Made by a program: the position numbers and the translations under genes. From positions 5,208,001-5,272,000 of the forward strand of contig NZ_CP108484.1 in NCBI RefSeq assembly GCF_036226505.1: a stretch of 64,000 nt of DNA, written 5' to 3'. This document shows, one piece after another, positions 28,512-36,622 of the stretch. This DNA comes from Kitasatospora sp. NBC_01246 (GTDB lineage: Bacteria > Actinomycetota > Actinomycetes > Streptomycetales > Streptomycetaceae). The notes beneath the pieces are model-generated. The model was not told where the DNA came from, ran no database searches, and was given only the letters and a program-made list of their open reading frames with translations. Each line of letters begins with the position of its first letter. Position 1 is the first letter of the stretch.

Positions 28512-29063
28512 TCAGCCCGCCAGCAGGGCCTGGGCGTCGAGGGTGTCCTCGCCCTTGGTCCAGTTGCACGGGCACAGCTCGTCGGTCTGCAGGGCGTCCA
28601 GCACCCGCAGGACCTCCTTGGGGTTACGGCCGACGGAGCCGGCGGTCACCATGACGAACTGGATCTCGTTGTTCGGGTCGACGATGAAGACCGCGCGCTG
28701 GGCGGTGCCGTCAGCGCCCTCGACGCCACAGGCACGCATCAGCTCGTGCTTGACGTCGGCCAGCATCGGGAAGGGCAGGTCGCGCAGGTCCTTGTGGTCC
28801 TTGCGCCAGGCGTGGTGCACGAACTCGGAGTCGCCGGAGACGCCGAGGATCTGGGCGTCGCGGTCCGCGAACTCCTCGTTCAGCTTGCCGAACGCGGCGA
28901 TCTCGGTCGGGCAGACGAACGTGAAGTCCATCGGCCAGAAGAAAACGATCTTCCACTTGCCCTCGTAGGACTTGTGGTTGATCTCGGCGAAGGCGTTCGC
29001 GGCGTCCAGGTCGACGCAGGCGTTGAGTTCGAACTCGGGGAACTTGTCACCGATCGTGAGCAC
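28512..29063 (-). CDS. ahpC: Peroxiredoxin AhpC
   Basis: 183 residues. Peroxidatic Cys51 lies in DFTFVCPTE, and the C-terminal ELCPCNW holds resolving Cys164 and Cys166. It reduces alkyl and hydrogen peroxides and is recycled by AhpD. GTG 29063 has GGAG 8 bases upstream. First gene of the ahpC-ahpD operon, divergent from oxyR with 189 bases between. Confidence 0.97.
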   Translation of the reverse strand: MLTIGDKFPEFELNACVDLDAANAFAEINHKSYEGKWKIVFFWPMDFTFVCPTEIAAFGKLNEEFADRDAQILGVSGDSEFVHHAWRKDHKDLRDLPFPMLADVKHELMRACGVEGADGTAQRAVFIVDPNNEIQFVMVTAGSVGRNPKEVLRVLDALQTDELCPCNWTKGEDTLDAQALLAG

Positions 29064-29116
29064 GTTCGCTTCTCCTGAAGTGATGAGGGGAGTTTGTCCG
29101 GATTGCGGAACGGCTT

Positions 29117-29135
29117 CCACGATTCCACATCGTGG
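29117..29135. promoter_or_regulatory. Inverted repeat in ahpC-oxyR intergenic region
   Basis: CCACGAT (29117-29123) and ATCGTGG (29129-29135) form a 7-bp dyad with a 5-base spacer, 54 bases upstream of ahpC. The surrounding 29090-29190 stretch is AT-rich and includes a second short dyad ACAC-TCGAT-GTGT. OxyR sites lie in such gaps; which dyad is bound is inferred. Confidence 0.5.
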
Positions 29136-29252
29136 ACTGATCAGGGAAATAGCTACACTCGATGTGTCTGATCGGAGAGAGTTATCAATACCCCCACGCC
29201 CCCCTCCCGCCCCAGGCCCCGCAGGGGCACCACGCGCAAACCCGAGGCCGCT

Positions 29253-30203
29253 GTGGGGAGCGCCACACCCCGCGGCCCCCGCGCGCCCACCGTCGCCCAG
29301 CTCAAGGCCTTCGTGGCGGTGGCCGAGCACCGGCACTTCCGCGACGCGGCGGCCGCCACCGGGACCAGTCAGCCCGCCCTGTCGGGAGCGGTCGCGGCGC
29401 TGGAGGAGTCGCTGGGCGCGCAGCTGGTCGAGCGTACGACACGCAAAGTGATCGTCACTCCCCTGGGGGAGCGCGTGCTCGAACACTCGCGCCGGGTGCT
29501 CGCCTCCTTGCAGGCCCTGACCGAGGAGGTGGAGGCCGCCCGCCGGCCGTTCACGGGTCCGCTGCACCTCGGCGTCATCCCGACCGTCGCCCCGTACCTG
29601 CTGCCCACCGTGCTGCGGCTGGTCCGCGACCGCTATCCGGAGCTGGAGCTGCACGTCCACGAGGAGCGCACGCCCTCGCTGCTGGAGGGGCTGGCCGCCG
29701 GCCGGCTGGACGTGCTGCTGCTCGCGCTCCCGGCCGGCGGGGCCTCGCCCACCCGGGACATCCCGCTGTTCGACGAGGACTTCGTGCTGGTCACCCCGCC
29801 CGGGCATCCGCTCGCCGGGCGGATCGACGTCCCGCGCGACGTGCTGCTCGACCTCGAGGTGCTGCTGCTGGAGGAGGGCCACTGCCTGCGTGACCAGGCC
29901 CTCGACATCTGCCGCGAGGTCGGCGCCGACCCCGGCGGCTCCACCACCCGGGCGGCCGGGCTCTCCACCCTGGTCCAGCTGGTGGCCGGCGGCCTCGGTG
30001 TCACCCTGCTGCCCACCACGGCGCTGGACGTCGAGGCGGGCCGGACCGACCGGCTGGCCGCCGTCCGCTTCGCCGCCCCGGCGCCCGGGCGCCGGATCGG
30101 GCTCGCCACCCGGCCGGGCTCGGCCCGCAGCGCGGAGTACGACCGGTTCGCGGCCTCGCTGCGCGAGGTGCTGGCGGAGCTGCCGGTCCGGATCGTCGAG
30201 TAG
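29253..30203 (+). CDS. oxyR: LysR-type peroxide sensor OxyR
   Basis: 316 residues. An N-terminal winged HTH (about 15-75) with the FVAVAEHRHFRDAAAA and TSQPALSGAVAALE motifs of LysR proteins is followed by the effector domain. A conserved Cys lies in EEGHCLRDQALDIC: the first Cys and the later one match the disulfide-forming pair of OxyR. It activates ahpCD on oxidation. There is no ATG/GTG/TTG between the upstream in-frame stop and GTG 29253, which fixes the start; GAGG lies just upstream. Confidence 0.93.
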   Translation: MGSATPRGPRAPTVAQLKAFVAVAEHRHFRDAAAATGTSQPALSGAVAALEESLGAQLVERTTRKVIVTPLGERVLEHSRRVLASLQALTEEVEAARRPFTGPLHLGVIPTVAPYLLPTVLRLVRDRYPELELHVHEERTPSLLEGLAAGRLDVLLLALPAGGASPTRDIPLFDEDFVLVTPPGHPLAGRIDVPRDVLLDLEVLLLEEGHCLRDQALDICREVGADPGGSTTRAAGLSTLVQLVAGGLGVTLLPTTALDVEAGRTDRLAAVRFAAPAPGRRIGLATRPGSARSAEYDRFAASLREVLAELPVRIVE

Positions 30204-30272
30204 TCGGGCCGGGGCGCCGGGCCGGGCTGCCGGTCCGGCCCCGGGCGGCGCCCGCCCCGCACCCGCCCCGCG

Positions 30273-30899
30273 TCAGCCGGTCCGGGCCGCCGAGCCCAGG
30301 CAGAGTCCGACCGTGGTGGCGACCAGTAGGTCCAGCGCCCGCAGCGCCTCGGCGTCCGGCTGCTCGCCGGTGCTGCGCAGCACCAGGTAGCGGTCGGTCA
30401 GCCCGTCGAAGCCGGTCAGGAAGTGCGTGGCGATGTCGCGCGCGGGCAGGGGCAGCTCCAGGCCGTGGGCGGCCGCGAGGGCGTCGAGCATCTGCGAGGC
30501 GGTGTCCTCGATCTCGTGCTGCAGCCCGCGCATGATCTCCTGGAGGTCGGGGTCGCGCAGCGCCAGCGCCGCGAACTCGTCCAGCAGGACGCAGCGCCCC
30601 TCCTCGCCGGTGGCACCCGCCCAGAGCGCGTGCACCATGGCCCGGATCTGCTCGCCGAAGGGGCCGTCGCCCGGGGCGGCGTCGCGCACCTGGCCCACGA
30701 ACTCGGCCGTCAGCTGTTCGACCACGGCGCGGTAGAGGTCCTTCTTGGTGCCGAAGGTGTAGTGCACCGTCGCCTGTGCCACCCCCAGCTCGGCCGCGAT
30801 CGCCCGGGTACTGCCGGCGGCGACGCCCTCGCGGGTCATCAGGTCGATGGCGGCCCGGACCAGTTGCGGGCGCCTTTCGGAGGCGGGGACATGTGCCAT
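30273..30899 (-). CDS. TetR-family regulator of the MMPL gene
   Basis: 208 residues. HTH at about 27-70 with STRAIAAELGVAQATVHYTF and the KKDLYRAV helix that follows. The C-terminal region is a typical TetR ligand pocket. It is divergent from the MMPL transporter, and the gap contains a 32-bp perfect palindrome, so local repression of the transporter (and itself) is likely. Ligand unknown. Confidence 0.9.
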   Translation of the reverse strand: MAHVPASERRPQLVRAAIDLMTREGVAAGSTRAIAAELGVAQATVHYTFGTKKDLYRAVVEQLTAEFVGQVRDAAPGDGPFGEQIRAMVHALWAGATGEEGRCVLLDEFAALALRDPDLQEIMRGLQHEIEDTASQMLDALAAAHGLELPLPARDIATHFLTGFDGLTDRYLVLRSTGEQPDAEALRALDLLVATTVGLCLGSAARTG

Positions 30900-30927
30900 T
30901 GGGCCAGGGTAGCGCCACGGTCAAATA

Positions 30928-30939
30928 ACTCGGTCGAGT
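30928..30939. promoter_or_regulatory. Secondary palindrome, TetR-MMPL gap
   Basis: ACTCG-GT-CGAGT, a perfect 12-bp palindrome 28 bases upstream of the TetR start codon. It may be the regulator's own operator, distinct in sequence from the larger palindrome nearby. Confidence 0.4.
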
Positions 30940-30960
30940 GAACCTGTCGGTCGATTATGT

Positions 30961-30992
30961 CGACCAACTTTGTCAGGTGACAAAGTTGGTCG
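30961..30992. promoter_or_regulatory. 32-bp perfect palindrome between TetR and MMPL genes
   Basis: Left arm CGACCAACTTTGTCA (30961-30975) and right arm TGACAAAGTTGGTCG (30978-30992) match at all 15 positions with a 2-base spacer. It lies 62 bases upstream of the transporter start, where a TetR repressor would block the promoter. Confidence 0.8.
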
Positions 30993-31054
30993 TACGGTGG
31001 AGTCCGACCTGTTCGGGCACCCGCTCGCCGACCGACGTGATCGAGGGTTCACTC

Positions 31055-33286
31055 ATGGCCACGTACCTGTACCGCCTGGGCCGCTACTGCTTCCGTCGCA
31101 GGCGCGCCGTGCTCGCCGTCTGGCTCGCCGTGCTGATCGCGGTCGGCGGGGCCGCCGGGGCCTTCGCCGGCAAGACCAGCGACGAGTTCAAGGTGCCCGG
31201 CACCGAGGCGCAGAGCACCCTGGACCGCATCAAGGGCACCTTCCCGGAGCAGGGCCACGGCGCGGCCCAGGTGGTCTTCGGCGCCCCGGCGTCCGGCGGC
31301 ATCACCACCGCCGAGGCGGCCGGGGCCGTCAGCGCGGCGGTCGGCCGGATCGCCGCCGTCCCCGGGGTCGCGGCGGTGCCCGACCCCTACGCCACCGGCG
31401 CGCTCTCCCCGGACGGCAGGGTCGCGCTGGCCCTGGTCTCCTTCGACCGCCCGCTCGCGGACGTCACCGACCAGCAGCGCGACGCTGTCCGGGCGGCCGC
31501 CGGCCCGGCCGGCGACGCCGGGCTGACCGTTGCCTTCGGCGGCGACGCCTACAACCGGATGGCGCAGGTCGACGGCGGCGAGGCCGTCGGCCTGATGGTG
31601 GCCGGCGTGGTCCTGGTGATCACCCTGGGCTCGCTGGTCGCCGCCGGGCTGCCGCTGCTGACCGCCCTGCTCGGGGTCGGGGTGGCGATGGCCGCGCTGC
31701 TGGCCCTCTCCGGCTCGTTCGAGATCATCACCACCGCGCCGGTGCTGGCCCTGATGGTCGGCCTCGCGGTCGGCATCGACTACGCCCTGTTCATCCTCTC
31801 CCGGCACCGCCGGCACCTCGCCGAGGGCCTGGAGCCGGAGGAGGCGGCGGCCCGCGCCAACGCCACGGCCGGCAGCGCGGTGGTCTTCGCGGGTCTGACC
31901 GTGGTGGTCGCGCTCGCCGGGCTCGCCGTCGCCGGGGTGCCGTTCCTGACCGTGATGGGTCTGTCCGCCTCCGGCGCCGTGGTGGTGGCGGTGCTCGTCG
32001 CGATCACCCTGCTGCCCGCGCTGCTCGGTTTCGCCGGCCGGGCCATCGACCGGCTGCCGGTCTGGCGGCGGGCGCTGAAGGCCCCCGGCCGGACGACCCT
32101 GGGCGAGCGCTGGGCGACCTTCGTGGTGCGCCGCCCGCTGGTCGTGCTGTTCACCGGGCTGGCCGCGCTGGGCGTCCTCGCGGTGCCGGCCGCGAGCCTC
32201 AGCCTCGGCCTGCCCGGCGGCGGCTCACAGGCCGCCGGCACCGACGCCCGTACCGCGTACGACCGGATCGGCGAGAGCTTCGGCCCCGGGTTCAACGCAC
32301 CGCTGGTGGTCGTCGTCGACGCAGGGAGCGCGGCGCGGCCGGAGCAGGCCGTCCAGGGCGTGGCCGCGAAGCTGGGCACCCTGGAGGGGGTGCGGACGCT
32401 GCTGCCCCCGACCGTCGACGGGCCGAGCGGCACGGCCCTGCTCACCGTTATCCCGACCACCGGCCCGGACCACGCCGACACCAGGAAGCTGGTCGGGGAG
32501 ATCCGCGACCAGCGCGACGACCTGCGGGCCTCGACCGGCGCGCGGATCGACGTCACCGGCACCACGGCCGCCAACATCGACGTCTCCGCCAAGCTCGGCG
32601 ACGCCCTGCCGCCCTTCGTGGCGGTGATCGGCGGCATCGCGCTGGTGCTGCTGGCGCTGGCCTTCCGTTCGGTCCTGGTGCCGCTGAAGGCGGTGGCCGG
32701 CTTCCTGCTCAGCATCTCGGCCTCGCTCGGCGCGGTGGTCGCCGTCTACCAGTGGGGCTGGCTGGACGGGCTGATCGACGTGCCGAAGGTGGGCCCGGTG
32801 GTGAGCTTCGTGCCGATTCTGCTGATCGCGGTGCTGTTCGGGCTGGCGATGGACTACGAGCTGTTCCTGGTCTCCGGGATGAAGGAGCACCACGTGCACG
32901 GCATGGCGCCCCGGGAGGCCGTGGTCGCCGGGGTGAAGAACGGCGCGCGGGTGGTCACGGCGGCCGCCCTGATCATGGTCGCGGTCTTCGGCAGCTTCGT
33001 CTTCGGCCACGACCCGATCGTCCAGCCGATCGGCTTCGCGCTGGCGGTGGGCGTGCTGGTGGACGCCTTCGTGGTGCGGATGGCCCTGGTGCCGGCCGCG
33101 ATGACGCTGTTCGGCAGGGCGGCCTGGTGGTTCCCGAAGAGCCTGGAGAGGGTGGTGCCGCGGGTGGACATGGAGGGCGAGCAGCTGATGGCCCGGCTGG
33201 AGTCGGAGCGGGCCGCGCCCGAGGGCACGACCGGGGCCGGGGGCGCCGAGGAGAGCGGCGCGGCGAAGGAGCCGCAGCGGGTCTGA
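31055..33286 (+). CDS. MMPL-family (RND-type) membrane transporter
   Basis: 743 residues with the MMPL layout: one N-terminal helix, an extracytoplasmic domain (about 45-175), five helices, a second soluble domain (about 400-510) and a final helix bundle. The proton-relay region reads VGIDYALFILSRHR (first half) and FGLAMDYELFLVSGMKE (second half), the expected GxxxDY motifs. MMPL proteins export lipids, siderophores or drugs using the proton gradient; the substrate is unknown. ATG 31055 has GAGGG 8 bases upstream. Confidence 0.93.
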   Translation: MATYLYRLGRYCFRRRRAVLAVWLAVLIAVGGAAGAFAGKTSDEFKVPGTEAQSTLDRIKGTFPEQGHGAAQVVFGAPASGGITTAEAAGAVSAAVGRIAAVPGVAAVPDPYATGALSPDGRVALALVSFDRPLADVTDQQRDAVRAAAGPAGDAGLTVAFGGDAYNRMAQVDGGEAVGLMVAGVVLVITLGSLVAAGLPLLTALLGVGVAMAALLALSGSFEIITTAPVLALMVGLAVGIDYALFILSRHRRHLAEGLEPEEAAARANATAGSAVVFAGLTVVVALAGLAVAGVPFLTVMGLSASGAVVVAVLVAITLLPALLGFAGRAIDRLPVWRRALKAPGRTTLGERWATFVVRRPLVVLFTGLAALGVLAVPAASLSLGLPGGGSQAAGTDARTAYDRIGESFGPGFNAPLVVVVDAGSAARPEQAVQGVAAKLGTLEGVRTLLPPTVDGPSGTALLTVIPTTGPDHADTRKLVGEIRDQRDDLRASTGARIDVTGTTAANIDVSAKLGDALPPFVAVIGGIALVLLALAFRSVLVPLKAVAGFLLSISASLGAVVAVYQWGWLDGLIDVPKVGPVVSFVPILLIAVLFGLAMDYELFLVSGMKEHHVHGMAPREAVVAGVKNGARVVTAAALIMVAVFGSFVFGHDPIVQPIGFALAVGVLVDAFVVRMALVPAAMTLFGRAAWWFPKSLERVVPRVDMEGEQLMARLESERAAPEGTTGAGGAEESGAAKEPQRV

Positions 33287-33296
33287 CGGGCCCGTC

Positions 33297-33335
33297 CCGG
33301 AGGGCGTCCGGCCACGACGGCCGGGCGCCCTCCGG
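33297..33335. terminator. Bidirectional terminator, MMPL / phosphatase
   Basis: 17-bp stem (33297-33313 with 33319-33335) including one G-U pair, 5-base loop, between convergent genes. Confidence 0.8.
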
Positions 33336-33349
33336 CGTACCCGGCGGGC

Positions 33350-35197
33350 CTACGGCAGCCGCTGTTCGAACCAGACGACCTTGCCGGTGCCCAGGCGGGT
33401 GGCGCCCCAGCGCTCGGCGCACCTGGCCACTATCTGCAGCCCGCGCCCGCGTTCGTCCTCCGGTCCGGTGCGCCGCGGTCGGGGCAGCAGCGGGCTGTCG
33501 TCGCCGACCTCGCAGCGCAGCCGGGAGGTGCGGACCAGGCTCAGGGTGACCGGGCGGGTGGCGTGCTGGACGGCGTTGGTGACCAGCTCGCTGACCATCA
33601 ACTCGGTTGCCTCACTGAGCTCTTCGAGCCCCCAGCGGCGCAGCGTGTGGGCGGCCAGCCGGCGGGCCCGGCCGGGCGTCTCGTTGCGCGGCTGGAGGTA
33701 CCAGTGCGCGACGTCCCCGGCCGGGATGCCGTCGAAGCAGGCGGCCAGCAGCGCGATGTCGTCACCGCGGTCGCCCGGCGGCAGGATCCGCAGCGCCTCC
33801 TGGCAGAGCTGCTCGGGGGTGTGCCGCTGGGTGGCGGCCAGCCGGGCCCGGAGCAGCTCCAGTCCGTCGCTGAGCGGGCGGGTGCGGGTCTCCACCAGGC
33901 CGTCGGTGAAGAGCAGCAGGGAGGAGCCGGGCGGGGCGGGCAGCTCGACGGAGTTGAAGTCGACCCCGCCGACGCCGATCGGCGCGCCCGAGTCCAGCTC
34001 CAGCAGCTCGGCCGTGCCGTCCGGCCCGACGAGCACCGGCGGGACGTGCCCCGCGTTGGCGAGCACCACGCGGTTGGCGATCGGGTCGTAGACCGCGTAC
34101 ACGCAGGTGGCCAGGTGCTGTTCGCGGCCGAGCCGCTGGGCCTGTTCGTCCAGGTGGTAGAGCACCTCGTGCGGGGGCAGGTCGAGCGCGGCCAGGGTCT
34201 GGGCGCTGGTGCGGAGCTGGCCCATGATGGCGGCCGAGGTCAGCGAGTGGCCCATCACGTCGCCGACGATCAGCGCCACCCGGTTCCCGGGCAGCGGGAC
34301 GGCGTCGTACCAGTCCCCGCCGACCTGCGCGCCGCGCTCGCCGGGCAGGTAGCGCTGGGCGAGCCGGACGCCGTGCGGCTGGGGCAGGCGCAGCGGCAGC
34401 ATGCTGCGCTGGAGCTCGTTGGCTATCTCCCACTCGCGGGCGTACCGCAGGGCGGTGTCCACGGCGAGCCCGGCCTGGGTGGCGAGGTGGGCGGCGGTGG
34501 CGGTGTCGGTGGCGTCGAAACTGGGGCGGCCGGTCTTCTCGGGCGGCCGGCGGATCAGCACCAGCAGGCCGAGGACGGCCTTGCGCCCGCGCAGCGGCAG
34601 GGCGAGCACCGAGGAGCCCGGGCCGAGCCGGGCCAGCCCGCGCGGGCCGTACAGCTCGCGCAGCAGCTCGGTGGTCCGGTCGGGGCCGGCGGCCGGGGAG
34701 CCGGCCGCCCCGAGGACGGCGGCCTCGGCGGGGCGGCGGCTCAGCAGGGTGTGCGCGAGCGCACCGCCCCGGGTGACCGGGGTGGCGGGCCCGGTGTCGG
34801 CGGTCGAGCGCGAGCCGTACCGGGTGCCGTAGCGGGAGCCGCGGTGGTCGGAGCCGGTGGTCGGCCGGCCGCGGCGGCCGAGCCGGGTGCCGCGGCTGTG
34901 GTGGATCCGCAGGTCGTCGGGGAAGCCGGGTTCGCGCTCGACGTTGGGCAGCGGGTCGCGCAGGTGCACGACGGCGGCGTCGGCGAGGGTCGGTACGAGG
35001 ACGCGGCAGATGTTGCGCAGCGTCGCGGCCAGGTCCAGGGCGCTGTTGATCCGCCGGGTCGCGGAGTCCAGGTAGGCGAGCCGCTCGGCGACCTGTCCGG
35101 TGGCGCTCGGCCCGCTCCCCTCCGGGGCCGGTGGCGTGCGGCGCGGGCCCGGGAGGGCAGGCGGCTGTCCGGCCTCGGGTTTGAGCTGGTCGCGCAC
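33350..35197 (-). CDS. SpoIIE-type PP2C phosphatase with GAF and HATPase domains
   Basis: 615 residues. GAF-like sensor (about 45-270, with a low-complexity Arg/Gly insertion around 105-150), SpoIIE/PP2C phosphatase (about 290-485; metal sites GGDWYD, VGDVMGH and TDGLVE) and a C-terminal anti-sigma-factor-type ATPase (about 505-612; ELVTNAVQHA). Such proteins act in partner-switching, dephosphorylating anti-anti-sigma factors and possibly phosphorylating them via the kinase domain. GTG start with AGGA upstream. The methyltransferase gene lies upstream on the same strand, 79 bases away. Confidence 0.93.
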   Translation of the reverse strand: MRDQLKPEAGQPPALPGPRRTPPAPEGSGPSATGQVAERLAYLDSATRRINSALDLAATLRNICRVLVPTLADAAVVHLRDPLPNVEREPGFPDDLRIHHSRGTRLGRRGRPTTGSDHRGSRYGTRYGSRSTADTGPATPVTRGGALAHTLLSRRPAEAAVLGAAGSPAAGPDRTTELLRELYGPRGLARLGPGSSVLALPLRGRKAVLGLLVLIRRPPEKTGRPSFDATDTATAAHLATQAGLAVDTALRYAREWEIANELQRSMLPLRLPQPHGVRLAQRYLPGERGAQVGGDWYDAVPLPGNRVALIVGDVMGHSLTSAAIMGQLRTSAQTLAALDLPPHEVLYHLDEQAQRLGREQHLATCVYAVYDPIANRVVLANAGHVPPVLVGPDGTAELLELDSGAPIGVGGVDFNSVELPAPPGSSLLLFTDGLVETRTRPLSDGLELLRARLAATQRHTPEQLCQEALRILPPGDRGDDIALLAACFDGIPAGDVAHWYLQPRNETPGRARRLAAHTLRRWGLEELSEATELMVSELVTNAVQHATRPVTLSLVRTSRLRCEVGDDSPLLPRPRRTGPEDERGRGLQIVARCAERWGATRLGTGKVVWFEQRLP

Positions 35198-35276
35198 GGC
35201 TGCCTGTCCTGGGATTGATGGGGAGTGGTGGCTCTGCTGGTCCGGCGGTCGGTCGGTGGGGCGGTGTGGCGAACGG

Positions 35277-36065
35277 TCAGCCGACGCGTCGGCAGCAGAG
35301 GAACAGCTGCTCCTCCGGCGGCAGCGAGGTGCTGGCCGGCGCGTACGGATGCCCCGACTGCTCCTCGACCGCGAACCCGGACTCCACCAGGACCCGTTCC
35401 AGATCCTCCCGCAGATACCCGCTGATCCGCAGCTCCCGTCCGAGGAACGGCAGTGGAACGTGATCCAGGTCCGCCTCGACCATACCGAGCGCCAGCAGAC
35501 CGCCGGGCCGCAGGAGCGCGCGCAGCCGGGTCAGCACGGTGGGGATCTCCTCCTGGGGGAGGAGGATGAGGGAGAAGAAGGCGGTGACGGCGTCGAAGGT
35601 GCCGCGGCCCCGCGGGCCCAGGGCCGGGAGGTTCCAGGCCCGGTCGGCGCGCCGGGTGGCCAGGTCGTACATGTCGATGCGGTGGAAGGCGGGGGCGAAC
35701 GGCCCGTTCGGCGCCGCCGCGCGGGCCAGGGTGAGCATGACGTCCGAAAGGTCTATACCGGTGACGCGCATCCCGGCGGCGGTCAGCTGTCGGACGGTCG
35801 GGTCGCCAGTGCCGCAGCCGATGTCCAGCACGGTGGCGCCCGGTTCGAGCCGGGCCAGCAGCCGGCGGCCGCAGGCGAGCTGGCCGCGCTTGGCGGGGAA
35901 GGCCTCTCCGTAGCCGGCGCCGATGGTGTCGAAGGCGACGGCCTGCAGGGCCCGCTCGGCACGGCGGCGCAGGACGTCGGGGCCGTCGTCGCCGTCCGCG
36001 TCCTCGTCGAGGGGGGACGGGTCGGATATCTGTCCGGTCGTCACGATTGAGAGGCACCTTTCCAC
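35277..36065 (-). CDS. Class I SAM-dependent methyltransferase
   Basis: 262 residues. Motif I VLDIGCGTGD at about 79-88 binds SAM; the acidic motif II is VTGIDLS, and the C-terminal half has the usual LLRPGGLLALG. The substrate cannot be told. GTG 36065 has GGAGG 5 bases upstream, better than the in-frame GTG at 36044. It lies upstream of the SpoIIE phosphatase in the same direction. Three TGCAC repeats spaced 15 bp apart lie about 110 bases upstream. Confidence 0.85.
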   Translation of the reverse strand: MERCLSIVTTGQISDPSPLDEDADGDDGPDVLRRRAERALQAVAFDTIGAGYGEAFPAKRGQLACGRRLLARLEPGATVLDIGCGTGDPTVRQLTAAGMRVTGIDLSDVMLTLARAAAPNGPFAPAFHRIDMYDLATRRADRAWNLPALGPRGRGTFDAVTAFFSLILLPQEEIPTVLTRLRALLRPGGLLALGMVEADLDHVPLPFLGRELRISGYLREDLERVLVESGFAVEEQSGHPYAPASTSLPPEEQLFLCCRRVG

Positions 36066-36176
36066 CCGGGCCTCCGGTCGGCCGGACGAGGCCGGCCCGC
36101 CGTCCTGCCGGCGCCCGCGTTGCCCCGCCGGCCCGCTGCCGGTGGCGGTACGTCACGCTCCCCGCGTCACACTGAC

Positions 36177-36211
36177 TGCACGCTGACACTTTGCACAGGG
36201 ACACTCTGCAC
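36177..36211. repeat. Three TGCAC repeats at exact 15-bp spacing
   Basis: TGCAC occurs at 36177, 36192 and 36207; the second and third are preceded by GACACT (units GACACTTTGCACAGG and GACACTCTGCACCGC), the first by a looser ACACTGAC. The iteron-like spacing suggests a protein-binding array for the methyltransferase promoter (inference). Confidence 0.5.
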
Positions 36212-36476
36212 CGCGGGAGCGCCGTCGCGCTGCCGTTTCCGGACGATCCGCCGGACGGGTGCCGTCATGTCTGTACTGGCATCTGAGAATATGCGTGATC
36301 ACTGCGCCGTGGGGTCCCTTTCCGGCCAACTCGTGACGGTTGGGGTGCTGTGGCCCGGCTTGCGGAAGCACGGGGGGTGCGGGCCAGGGTGGTGCGGTCG
36401 GCCGCCGCACGCCGCGGGGCCCGTCGGAGCACGCTCCCGACCTGCGGATCCGTCCGCGTCCGGGGCCGGCAAGGCG

Positions 36477-36491
36477 ACGTTTATCGAACGT
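36477..36491. promoter_or_regulatory. ACGTT-TATCG-AACGT dyad downstream of SARP
   Basis: A 5-bp dyad with a TATCG spacer, closely similar to the ATGTTTATCGGACAT element upstream of the SARP start (39719-39733), including flanking AATC and GCCC. Possible common binding site. Confidence 0.4.
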
Positions 36492-36538
36492 CAATCGGCC
36501 CGGTGCACAGTGGAGTCCAGCGCCGGGGAAGCGTTGAG

Positions 36539-36572
36539 GGTGCTCCCGCAGCCGGGGGGCTGCGGGAGCACC
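36539..36572 (-). terminator. Terminator of SARP gene
   Basis: Perfect 15-bp stem (36539-36553 with 36558-36572) with a GGGG loop, 50 bases beyond the SARP stop. Confidence 0.85.
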
Positions 36573-36622
36573 GAACGCACGGGGGTCGGCCCCCACGGGG
36601 GAAGCACGGGGGTGTGCGGGGC

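Larger units (their letters stand above)
36066..36622. other. 557-base region between methyltransferase and SARP genes
   Basis: From left to right: the methyltransferase ribosome site, three TGCAC repeats (36177-36211), the ACGTTTATCGAACGT dyad (36477-36491) and the SARP terminator (36539-36572). Open frames here have no coding character. Confidence 0.6.

Noticed and set aside
36153..36596. Open frames between methyltransferase and SARP genes
   Set aside because: No ribosome site, no codon bias, and they run through a strong terminator.
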